DNA of 64,000 bases from Opitutia bacterium UBA4506 (lineage in GTDB: Bacteria > Verrucomicrobiota > Verrucomicrobiia > Opitutales > Puniceicoccaceae), in NCBI GenBank assembly GCA_002388665.1, contig DGMY01000027.1:21388-85387 (forward strand), given 5' to 3'. Below the pieces are notes generated by a model. The model was not told the DNA's origin. It searched no databases and worked only from the letters and a program-made list of their open reading frames with translations. Position 1 is the stretch's first letter; every line of letters starts with the position of its first letter. A program made the translations under genes and the position numbers. Positions 56,935 through 64,000 of the stretch are shown in pieces.

Positions 56935-57528
56935 ATGGGATACAACCCGATGACTATCAACTGCCAGAAATACAGCGGAATGAGCTTAATCGAGACCATG
57001 ATCGCGATGGTGGTCTTTATGGTTCTCGCGCTGGGCATTACCAGCGCAGTTATCCAATCGCGGCAGATTTCCCAAAACAACATCCTTCGCAACACGGTGT
57101 ACACCGCTTCGCAGGGATACCTTGAACAGATAAAGTCTCTCAGTCTCAGCGAGATCCGAGCCTCGATTGACGACCCCGACGATGTCCCACTTCCGACGAT
57201 GAGTATTTCCTCTCTCGATACCGGTGATGTAGAGATCCAGGATCCGATCTACTTGGACGGCCCGTCAAAATCTCTGTCGGGACAAAATGATGGCAGCAAT
57301 TTCCGGGAACTTCTGATCGATCTTCAACCCGCCAGTGACGATTCCGATCTCCGGGAGGTCACTATGGAGGTTTGGTTCGACGTCGATATTGAGGAGGTCG
57401 GGAGTCGCTCCCACTCCTACGCCATCACCGTCCGGTTCGAGGCCTACCTGCGAGGCCGGAGCCAGGGCCGGATCTCCGGGCAGATCCGCGGCATTCGCTC
57501 AGATCTCAACGAATCCGCCAGTTTCTAA
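56935..57528 (+). CDS. PilV-like prepilin (minor pseudopilin)
   Basis: This is a 197-residue prepilin. A leader of 15 residues (10 if the ATG at 56950 is used) ends in Gly before MSLIETMIAMVVFMVLALG: the prepilin-peptidase site G|M, Glu at +5 and the hydrophobic helix are all present. The rest is a soluble, acidic domain. The helix resembles PilV/type II minor pilins. It would be inserted in a type IV pilus or related fibre. It is the first gene of a cassette with tight overlaps. No pilus motor or secretin genes are in the window. Confidence 0.8.
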   Translation: MGYNPMTINCQKYSGMSLIETMIAMVVFMVLALGITSAVIQSRQISQNNILRNTVYTASQGYLEQIKSLSLSEIRASIDDPDDVPLPTMSISSLDTGDVEIQDPIYLDGPSKSLSGQNDGSNFRELLIDLQPASDDSDLREVTMEVWFDVDIEEVGSRSHSYAITVRFEAYLRGRSQGRISGQIRGIRSDLNESASF

Positions 57529-58247
57529 TGATGCTGAACTCCCACAGACTTCGCCGTAGCGGCTTCACCATCGTCGAGATGATGGTGGTGGTCTTTGTTT
57601 TGGGAATGATCATGATGATGAGCCTCGGTTTTTTTATGGAATCCCTCAAATCTACGTTCGTTTCCGAACAAAAGAATTTGATCAATAACGATATTCGAAC
57701 GCTCACCGGAAAGCTCTCCGAGGTCGCAAAGGAATCCAATTTCACTGTCCTCTATGAGAGTTTCCAAGACGCCGATCGCGATAAGGCTGAGGACCGCCTT
57801 CTCGATGGAAATTCCGGAGACTTCCTGATCTTCGGCTTCCAGAATGAGCCCGATCTTTCCCTCAGCCTAAATGCGCCTCTGCCCATCATGAGAGTGGTGG
57901 GCTACTATCGCTCACCGTCCAATCCCAGCGATCCCGAGAGTGAGGGCCCTGTCCGATTCTTCGATTCAGACGCCGATTTCAAGTACGCGGCAAATAATCA
58001 GCCTCTCCTCAATCCATCCGATCCGCTCAATCCTCCGTCAATTGAAGAGATCCTCGACACGTTGTACCCCTATTCCAGCCTTGGCTCCCATCAAGAGGTC
58101 GTTGAGATGTCCGAGGGTCTCGCAAACAAACGACTTTTCTACAATTTCGGCAAATCCACTACGATGGTGAATGGCAAGATCATCCACGGGGTAGAAGCCA
58201 AACGAGTCACGGATACATACAACTTTACGATATCCACACGACGATGA
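57528..58247 (+). CDS. PilW-like prepilin
   Basis: This is a 239-residue prepilin with leader MMLNSHRLRRSG, cleavage before FTIVEMMVVVFVLGMIMMM (Glu at +5), and a soluble domain of about 190 residues. The order after a PilV-like gene, and the helix, suit PilW/PulJ-type minor pilins. The start shares one base with the previous stop (TAATG). The next gene overlaps by four bases. Function in fibre assembly is inferred from family. Confidence 0.8.
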   Translation: MMLNSHRLRRSGFTIVEMMVVVFVLGMIMMMSLGFFMESLKSTFVSEQKNLINNDIRTLTGKLSEVAKESNFTVLYESFQDADRDKAEDRLLDGNSGDFLIFGFQNEPDLSLSLNAPLPIMRVVGYYRSPSNPSDPESEGPVRFFDSDADFKYAANNQPLLNPSDPLNPPSIEEILDTLYPYSSLGSHQEVVEMSEGLANKRLFYNFGKSTTMVNGKIIHGVEAKRVTDTYNFTISTRR

Positions 58248-60910
58248 AGACGATGAGATTCAATTCGCGGAGCTGCTCAACGCCTCCTCCATTTTCATCC
58301 ATCCGGGGGGCCGCTTTGATCACTGTGGTGATCGTGACAACGGTCATATCCATCATAGTTGCCAGCCTTCTGCAATGGGGAGTCAATGACCAGCGAATCA
58401 ACTCCCGGCATTTCGTTCTTCTCGATGCCCGCAACGCAGCCGAAGCGGCCACCGAACTTGGCGCCGGCATCCTTGCTTATCGGTGGGAATCTCAATCCAG
58501 TGTAAGTAGTGACGACCTGGATACCTACCCACTGTCGAATGAAGAGGCCTATAAAACTCGCCTTCCCGATTTATTTCCCGCATCCCGGTACTCCATTGAA
58601 CTCACAGGAGGCTCCGTGGAATCTGGCCGTTTTTACATCCACCCCGATGACCCCGCCTACTCCGATGATCCTCACAAGGGAAAACTCGTAACCGTTCAAA
58701 GCGTCGAGCTCCTTTCCAAAGCAACGGTAGACGATGATCTCCTCGACGATCAAATTACTGCCTACGCGAGAATGACCCTGCAGATCCGGGACGCCCCTCT
58801 GTTTTCTCATGCGGTCTTCTACAATATGGACCTCGAGTTTCACCCTGGACCGGTGATGACCATGAATGGCCCCGTCCACGCCAATGGAGATATCTGGATC
58901 GAGGCAGTCAGCTCACTCACTTTTACCAGTAATGTCACCGCCACCGGCGATCTTCGGTACGGTTACATGCTCTACGACGGACAATCGAATCAGGTCACCC
59001 AGAGCGGTACTGTTCACATCAACAATGGCGTCGGAGGCTACAATTCCCCGTACCGCGGTTCCGGGAGTCGCTCCAATATCTCGAACTACTGGGACAGCCA
59101 ATCCCCCACTTCCTCCTTCTCCAGTCAGGGGTACACCAACTGGGCCGACTTCGCCATGAACCGCTGGAACGGCAATCTCCAGGATGCCTCCCATGAGGTG
59201 CCGACCCTCAACCCCATCGGCTACAACGACTATGTCCGCGATGATCCGTCCACCCCAACAGTTCTCGACGATGATTTGAATTATGCCTACGCGCTAATCG
59301 AACCCAACGTGACCGAGGCAACTCTTTCTTCCGGGCTTCAAAACCCCGTGCATAAGGGATCGGGAGAAAAGGAAAAATTTGCCTACAAGGCCGGCCTGAT
59401 CGTCAAGGTCCACTACTCAGAAGATGGCAGCACTACGTCAGACGGGGGAACCCTCCCCTCCGACGCAGTACAACTCTACGAACGCCTACCTTCACCCGTG
59501 GATGATCGAGCAAATTCTGACGATTATCTCGATCCCGACAGTACCCTTCGCAATCGATACTCCTCCCCTTCCGGATACTCCGACCGAGGGCAAGTGGACT
59601 CTCTCGATGAAGCCCGTGGTCCCGCCTCCAACTTCTACGTTAGTTTCTGGAAGGTCGATCGCGATGATGCCCATAACCTAAAGACTACCAATCTCACTTC
59701 GGTGACGGCTCAAGCAGTCGATTCATCCGGAAACCCCGCTTACAACGACGATTCCTCCCCCGAAATGGTTACCGTCGAAACCGTACGGGAAATCCCTCTG
59801 AAGGTCAGCCTCGACACCGAGTGGAAGCGCGCAAACTTCAGCGATATGATCGCAGTCCACCAATACCGGGAATTCGAGGAGGAATCCCGAGGCGGCGGTG
59901 GCGGCCGCAGAGGGCGCGATGACGATGATGATGATGATGATGATGACGACGATGTATTCCTGAACACCGATTCCGGGGACGAGGGAGACCCACACAAGTC
60001 CATGTACGACCACCGTCGAGGAACGGGTCTGGATTTGGTCGAGATCAATATCGGTCAACTAAAGAGCCATATCGAAGATGATCATATGCGCGGGATCCTC
60101 AGTGGCTGGGATAGCTCCACTCCACGCGAGAATCGCTATGTGCCCAAGGAGGATTTTAACGGTGTTCTCTACGTCGAGTTCCCGACCGATACCGATTCAA
60201 TTCCCGACCATAGTGACTACGAACAGCGCCCCGACGCTGTCATAAAATCAGTAAGGGAATCCCCCCGCGATTCGGATGTCGAAATGGGATTGATTCTGAC
60301 CAACGCCTCGAAGATCCCGGATCCCTCCTACAACAAGACAAGCGGACGGAGCGAGGGGTTCACTCTCGCCACCAATACCGCCATCTACGTCAAGGGGCAT
60401 TACAACTCCGACGGAGTCTCCTCCACCGGAACCAACACGAGTGCCGACGATACTTCAGTCTGGAATCCAAATCCTCCCGCAGCTTTGGTCGGTGACGCCG
60501 TAATGCCACTTTCTACCGACTACGGTTTCCTTTCTACGCGCAATCGCAGCCCCGACTCGACAGGCTTCACCGAGTTTAATGCGGCCATCATTCAAGGGCT
60601 ACGCCCGACCGACAAGGAGGGGGATGGAAACATTTCAGGCGGAAATCACAACTACCCTCGCTTTCTTGAAGATTGGTCGGGAATCGAGTTTCGCTATCGA
60701 GGCTCCATGGTATCTCTGTTCGAAAGCGAGATCGCGACCCAAGGCACAAATACGTCCTACTACAGTCCTCCAATCCGAAATTGGGGATTCTACGAGCTCT
60801 TTAAAAATGGAACCTATCCGCCGGGTACTCCAAATGTTCGCTCATTTAAAAAAATCAATTTCCGCTTCATCACCCAAAACGAGTACCAGTCCCTCCTGGA
60901 TGATCTGTAA
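58244..60910 (+). CDS. Giant PilX-like protein with poly-Asp run
   Basis: This is an 888-residue protein. The N-terminus (RGAALITVVIVTTVISIIVAS, about 21-41) resembles PilX_N: a prepilin-like helix without Glu at +5, followed by ARNAAEAATELGAG as in PilX. PilX is normally under 200 residues; here about 830 residues follow. They include a repeat-poor, beta-rich region (about 180-300: PVHANGDIWI, TGDLRYG, SGTVHINNG), then GGGGG, a run of 12 Asp (559-570) and an acidic calcium-site-like stretch. The C-terminus has more strands. It may be a tip or adhesive element of a fibre (inference). Confidence 0.72.
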   Translation: MKTMRFNSRSCSTPPPFSSIRGAALITVVIVTTVISIIVASLLQWGVNDQRINSRHFVLLDARNAAEAATELGAGILAYRWESQSSVSSDDLDTYPLSNEEAYKTRLPDLFPASRYSIELTGGSVESGRFYIHPDDPAYSDDPHKGKLVTVQSVELLSKATVDDDLLDDQITAYARMTLQIRDAPLFSHAVFYNMDLEFHPGPVMTMNGPVHANGDIWIEAVSSLTFTSNVTATGDLRYGYMLYDGQSNQVTQSGTVHINNGVGGYNSPYRGSGSRSNISNYWDSQSPTSSFSSQGYTNWADFAMNRWNGNLQDASHEVPTLNPIGYNDYVRDDPSTPTVLDDDLNYAYALIEPNVTEATLSSGLQNPVHKGSGEKEKFAYKAGLIVKVHYSEDGSTTSDGGTLPSDAVQLYERLPSPVDDRANSDDYLDPDSTLRNRYSSPSGYSDRGQVDSLDEARGPASNFYVSFWKVDRDDAHNLKTTNLTSVTAQAVDSSGNPAYNDDSSPEMVTVETVREIPLKVSLDTEWKRANFSDMIAVHQYREFEEESRGGGGGRRGRDDDDDDDDDDDDVFLNTDSGDEGDPHKSMYDHRRGTGLDLVEINIGQLKSHIEDDHMRGILSGWDSSTPRENRYVPKEDFNGVLYVEFPTDTDSIPDHSDYEQRPDAVIKSVRESPRDSDVEMGLILTNASKIPDPSYNKTSGRSEGFTLATNTAIYVKGHYNSDGVSSTGTNTSADDTSVWNPNPPAALVGDAVMPLSTDYGFLSTRNRSPDSTGFTEFNAAIIQGLRPTDKEGDGNISGGNHNYPRFLEDWSGIEFRYRGSMVSLFESEIATQGTNTSYYSPPIRNWGFYELFKNGTYPPGTPNVRSFKKINFRFITQNEYQSLLDDL
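59918..59953 (+). repeat. Asp-coding trinucleotide repeat
   Basis: Twelve consecutive GAT or GAC codons, including seven perfect GAT units at 59924-59944, lie inside the PilX-like gene. Slippage in whole codons could vary the Asp run length without frameshift. It is not a CRISPR or structural tandem repeat. Confidence 0.85.
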
Positions 60911-60916
60911 ACTAGG

Positions 60917-61636
60917 ATGCCCACTTTTTTCCGACACTACTTCAACTTTATCCTATTTCTCTTTGGTCTTTCGTTAGCAGCCATTTCTCCGGCAGTGGCC
61001 AAAATCACCATACCACCGATTCCATCAGGCGCCCTGGAGTACTCTACTTTACCAATCGGTAAGGTTAGTGTGAATACTAATATCGCCACGTACTACTGGC
61101 CAAAAGACTCTTCCCCCATCCCATTAAGCCCGAGGATCCAGGTCGAGTCCCGCGACGGATTCCCCGAAACCTTCCTCTACTTGGAAGAAAATACTTCCTC
61201 CCTTTCATTCCACCTTCCCAATGGATTGGTGATCGTAAGAGATCCGGGAGATACTTCCAGTCGACTGGCCAGCCGATTGATGCCCGACAATCAACTCGAA
61301 TTCTACCTTTTCCAACCGGGTGCGTTCCTCCCCGCAGTCAATTCCATAACAATGGAGGGCTACAAGAAGGGCTTGCTCAAGCAATTCGCCAAAGAGATCT
61401 CATTGAACGATGATTTGGATCTGATTCCGTCGAAAACGTTTAAGGTTTTTGGAAGTCGCTGGGGACAAATCGACTACAGTGTAACCCCCGAGGGCGGCAA
61501 AACTACCGACTTCGCCGAGTATTTTGTTCCAATAAACAACCGACTCCTCGTCATTCGCCTCAGGGGGATCCCTTCGTTTGTTGAGCAACGTAGATCTCAG
61601 ATCGTTCGGATGCTCTCCACGATTCAGCTCGATTGA
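60917..61636 (+). CDS. Secreted protein of unknown function, end of pilin-like cassette
   Basis: This is a 239-residue protein with a signal peptide (about 1-28, cleavage near AVAK). There are no cysteines or membrane segments after the signal. The mid-part has GKVSVNTNIATYYWP and the C-terminus RLRGIPSFVEQRRSQIVRMLSTIQLD. No family is recognised. It lies seven bases after the PilX-like gene and so is probably co-transcribed. It may be a chaperone, periplasmic partner or fibre component, which cannot be told from sequence. Confidence 0.65.
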   Translation: MPTFFRHYFNFILFLFGLSLAAISPAVAKITIPPIPSGALEYSTLPIGKVSVNTNIATYYWPKDSSPIPLSPRIQVESRDGFPETFLYLEENTSSLSFHLPNGLVIVRDPGDTSSRLASRLMPDNQLEFYLFQPGAFLPAVNSITMEGYKKGLLKQFAKEISLNDDLDLIPSKTFKVFGSRWGQIDYSVTPEGGKTTDFAEYFVPINNRLLVIRLRGIPSFVEQRRSQIVRMLSTIQLD

Positions 61637-61673
61637 TCAGGACTGGATCTGCCGGGAGACAATTTCCGTATGG

Positions 61674-62228
61674 TCAGACCAAACGTTTCAATACTTCTTC
61701 GACAGGGAGCCCAATTACGTTGGAGCGAGATCCCTCTACCGACTCCACTATACGAGCTCCTTGCTCCTGGAGCGCGTAAGATCCCGCCTTATCCATAACG
61801 GGTACGTCCCGTATATAGGAAATAATATCTTCATCGGCTAACTCCCGAAATGTGACTCGGGTCGCTACCGAGAAGATGTCTTTGGCCCCATTCTCAAGAA
61901 TCAGACAAACCCCAGTGTGCACTTCGTGAGTTTGCCCCGCCAATGACCGCAACATGCTAAACGCCTCATCGCGATCCTTCGGTTTCCCCAGAACCCGCTC
62001 TCCCAACGCGACTACTGTGTCGGCACCTAGAACGATCTCACCCGAAAACCGACCCGAGACTTCTTCTGCTTTCAACTCCGCATTGTGGCGAACAATCTCA
62101 ACTGGATTGCCCAATGGATCATCCTTCTCATCGACACGCGCAGGCTCTACACGGAACGCAACTCCGGCCTCCCGCAAAAGGTCACTTCGACGGGGCGAAG
62201 CCGAAGCCAATACAATCTCTTTCTTCAT
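61674..62228 (-). CDS. maf: Maf-like nucleoside triphosphate pyrophosphatase
   Basis: This is a 184-residue Maf/YhdE-family enzyme that hydrolyses non-canonical or modified nucleoside triphosphates. VLASASPRRSDLLREAG opens it, with GADTVVALGERVLGKP and the later DKAGSYALQEQGARIVESVEGSRSNVIGLP intact. Start 62228 is preferred; an ATG seven codons upstream (62249) is possible. It is divergent from the methyltransferase gene. Confidence 0.92.
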   Translation of the reverse strand: MKKEIVLASASPRRSDLLREAGVAFRVEPARVDEKDDPLGNPVEIVRHNAELKAEEVSGRFSGEIVLGADTVVALGERVLGKPKDRDEAFSMLRSLAGQTHEVHTGVCLILENGAKDIFSVATRVTFRELADEDIISYIRDVPVMDKAGSYALQEQGARIVESVEGSRSNVIGLPVEEVLKRLV

Positions 62229-62341
62229 GCTTTCGTCGTGCGCTTTCATTTTGTCCGCAACCTATCCGATTCTGCTTCCAATAAAAAGATCTCGTTTCGC
62301 AAGATCGACTTTCGTGCCGAAGTTTCTACATTCGTCAACCT

Positions 62342-62947
62342 ATGAAGCCCTCCGAAGTTGCCCGAAGCTACGATCAGATTGCAGAACATTGGAACAGCGA
62401 TCGATTCAACCGAAAGAATGGAATCCCCCAACATCAACGCGCTCTCCAATTTGTTCAGAACAGAGGCAACGCGATTGATATCGGTTGCGGCTCTAGCGGA
62501 CGCTTTATCGATTTACTCCTAGAAGAGGGATTCTCAGTCGAGGGCCTCGATTTCTCAACTCGTATGATCGAACTGGCGCGGCTTCGCCATCCTTCGATTA
62601 CCTTTCACCACTGCGATATTACCGCCGAAGACCTCCCTCGCTCCTACGATTTCATTTCCGCTTGGGATAGTATTTGGCACATCCCCCTTTCCTGCCACGA
62701 GGCCACTATGCGCAAGATCCTCCGAGGATTATCACCGGGAGGAGTCTTCATCTATACCACAGGAGGTCTCGACCAACCGGAAGAAAAATACGACGATGCC
62801 ATGGGTCCCGAGGTGTACTACAGCGTTCTGGGCATTCAGGAGAATCTCGCCATCTTTGCCGAAGAATCCTGCGTATGCCGCCATCTCGAATACGACCAAT
62901 ATCCGGAGAAACATCTCTACTTTATCGTCCAGAAAGAGAAGCGATAG
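62342..62947 (+). CDS. Class I SAM-dependent methyltransferase
   Basis: This is a 201-residue methyltransferase. Motif I is AIDIGCGSSGRFIDLL, an acidic motif follows in VEGLDFSTRMIELAR, and motif IV-like is SAWDSIWHIPL. The fold and length suit small-molecule methyltransferases of the Methyltransf_11/25 type. The substrate is unknown. A CCCTG-N6-CAGGG hairpin follows at 62951-62966 without a T-run. Confidence 0.82.
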   Translation: MKPSEVARSYDQIAEHWNSDRFNRKNGIPQHQRALQFVQNRGNAIDIGCGSSGRFIDLLLEEGFSVEGLDFSTRMIELARLRHPSITFHHCDITAEDLPRSYDFISAWDSIWHIPLSCHEATMRKILRGLSPGGVFIYTTGGLDQPEEKYDDAMGPEVYYSVLGIQENLAIFAEESCVCRHLEYDQYPEKHLYFIVQKEKR

Positions 62948-63134
62948 CTGCCCTGAATCTGCAGGGGCGTTGAGATCAAGTTTCGCAAATGTTCTCACCA
63001 AAATTCGTCCGACCCAACCCATACACCCGAATCCGCTGTGAGTTTTTTAACCCGAAACCAGAGACTTCCTTGATTCTTTCGGCGTTCTGCGAAGAATAGG
63101 ACGAAACCAAAATCTCAAAACAACCTCGCCAGCC

Positions 63135-63473
63135 ATGCCCATTGCTCATTGCTTCGTCAGTCCTACCGCCCTTAACAGTGCTGTGCATGGCAGCGACCCC
63201 ACCCAAATTTGGGCCCAGCTAGCTGACGAGGAGGCCGATGAGATGACCATTACCTTAATCAAGCGAGAGCAACAGTACGGCAAGCCGTACCACGTAATGG
63301 CTGAACTCTTCCTCCCCTCCCTCTGGAAGCCAGAAAAGGCCACTGCTCTCAAAATAGGGTTAGCAAACGCCCTAGCGACACATTTCGGAATGCCAAATAA
63401 GGAGATCCTAGTGATCACCCATACCGTCGATTCCGGTCAGGTCATCGAAGATGGCGATGTCGTGGAATGGTAG
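63135..63473 (+). CDS. Tautomerase-superfamily-like protein
   Basis: This is a 112-residue protein that starts Met-Pro, the position of the catalytic N-terminal proline in the tautomerase/MIF superfamily after Met removal. HVMAELFLPSLWKPEKATALKIGLANALATHFG then EILVITHTVDSG fit the beta-alpha-beta fold. It is longer than 4-oxalocrotonate tautomerase (62 residues), closer to MIF-like or bacterial Tautomerase_3 members. The substrate is unknown. The assignment is moderate because only the fold pattern and Pro2 support it. Confidence 0.6.
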   Translation: MPIAHCFVSPTALNSAVHGSDPTQIWAQLADEEADEMTITLIKREQQYGKPYHVMAELFLPSLWKPEKATALKIGLANALATHFGMPNKEILVITHTVDSGQVIEDGDVVEW

Positions 63474-63704
63474 GGACAAGCAGAATCGAAAGATCGGCTT
63501 GAAGAGGTACGATACAACCACTCCCTGACAAGGCACGTCAACAGCCTTGGTCTCTACTGCCAGTAGCGAACCCGACGCCCATTAAACGGCCGGCAAGAAG
63601 GAATTGATAATTCCATAGCACTCAAGCTCCCTTTCTCAGTTTGACCCAGGTTCCAAATCAAGTTCCCTCTCCCCAAGAGTTTCTTCGAATCAGGTCTTAC
63701 TGAC

Positions 63705-64000
63705 CTACCCAAACAGGTCCTTCCGCAGCCCGGTCCCCACCGAGAGTCCACCCCAGTCAGCACCCGCCATCCAGTGCGGCTTCCGCGGCCGAATCCCCTC
63801 AGGCAATTCTTTCAACTGCGCCTCCACAAACTCCACCGACCCCAGCACAATCCCGTCGGTAAAGTAGCGCACCCGGCAACGAAGCACAGCAGACAAAGGC
63901 AACCGCCCCTTCTCTTCCTCAAGCACCCGCAAGGCCTCCTCGCGTGAGCTAGTATCCTTCCCCACCCGGGCATCAGACCCCGACCCAAACAAGGTCTGCC
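63705..64000 (-). CDS. REP-associated tyrosine transposase, C-terminal end (partial)
   Basis: About 97 residues are visible and the gene continues beyond the right edge. RVRYFTDGIVLGSVEFVEAQL followed by RPRKPHWMAGADWGGL resembles the C-terminal part of TnpA-REP (RAYT) proteins, in which VRYFSDGVVLGSREFVE and a GLR-type end are common. The catalytic HUH and Tyr motifs would lie outside the window. RAYTs mobilise REP palindromes. No clear REP sequence is seen in the 231 bases between it and the tautomerase-like gene. Confidence 0.65.
   Translation of the reverse strand, partial: QTLFGSGSDARVGKDTSSREEALRVLEEEKGRLPLSAVLRCRVRYFTDGIVLGSVEFVEAQLKELPEGIRPRKPHWMAGADWGGLSVGTGLRKDLFG

Noticed and set aside
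59918..59953. CRISPR or tandem-repeat array
   Set aside because: It is a codon repeat inside a gene, only 36 bases long and without spacers. No CRISPR-like repeat was seen anywhere in the window.

Overview
The window looks like a chromosomal segment from a Gram-negative member of the Verrucomicrobiota, most plausibly class Opitutia (Puniceicoccales/Opitutales-like). This is inferred from gene content: an alternative complex III operon joined to a cbb3 oxidase, lpxK and many outer-membrane proteins, a PVC-style metal permease fused to a DtxR-like repressor, and minor-pilin-like cassettes of the kind common in that phylum. No rRNA, tRNA, CRISPR array, prophage or complete insertion sequence was seen. 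Coding density is high and many adjacent genes overlap by 1-13 bases.

Layout. 1-1795: end of an ABC exporter ATPase and its permease. 1872-3896: orphan 7TM sensor kinase. 4038-14799 (minus): one respiratory operon, actABCDEF, a 104-residue unknown, ccoS, ccoN, ccoO. It would move electrons from quinol to oxygen without a bc1 complex, and the diheme subunit CcoP is missing. 15239-20387 (minus): imuB, imuA and a uvrA-type gene (DNA damage). 20628-29737: mixed housekeeping (glutaredoxin, beta-barrel, metallophosphoesterase, panD with an overlapping class V aminotransferase, topB, aldo/keto reductase, trpC, rsmA). 29741-33541 (minus): two glycosyltransferases, rmlA and polyphosphate glucokinase (surface sugar metabolism). 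33893-37846: cls, an EEP-family phosphodiesterase, ruvC and a putative beta-barrel. 37919-46860: kamA, carA, small secreted proteins, a HAD phosphatase, mntR, lpxK, fumC and a CorA/ZntB-type transporter.

47026-52741 is the most distinctive region. It holds a metal ABC importer (troA, troB, troC fused to a DtxR-like sensor, troD) preceded by an OprB-type porin gene that carries one in-frame TGA. An 8-4-8 dyad very like a proteobacterial MntR box sits ahead of the porin. A terminator-like hairpin and a second promoter-like region with other dyads lie between troA and troB. With the free-standing mntR 4 kb away, this suggests two DtxR-family sensors acting on one uptake route.

52920-64000: a phosphohexomutase, a lipoprotein, a CruF-like membrane protein, a four-gene cassette of PilV/PilW/PilX-like prepilins (the third is 888 residues with a 12-Asp run) plus a secreted protein, then maf, a methyltransferase, a tautomerase-like protein and the C-terminal end of a probable REP-associated tyrosine transposase at the right edge.

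The best leads for something under-described are the dual-sensor metal uptake locus with its interrupted porin, the His-tailed ACIII-cbb3 operon with its unknown small subunit, and the giant PilX-like protein.
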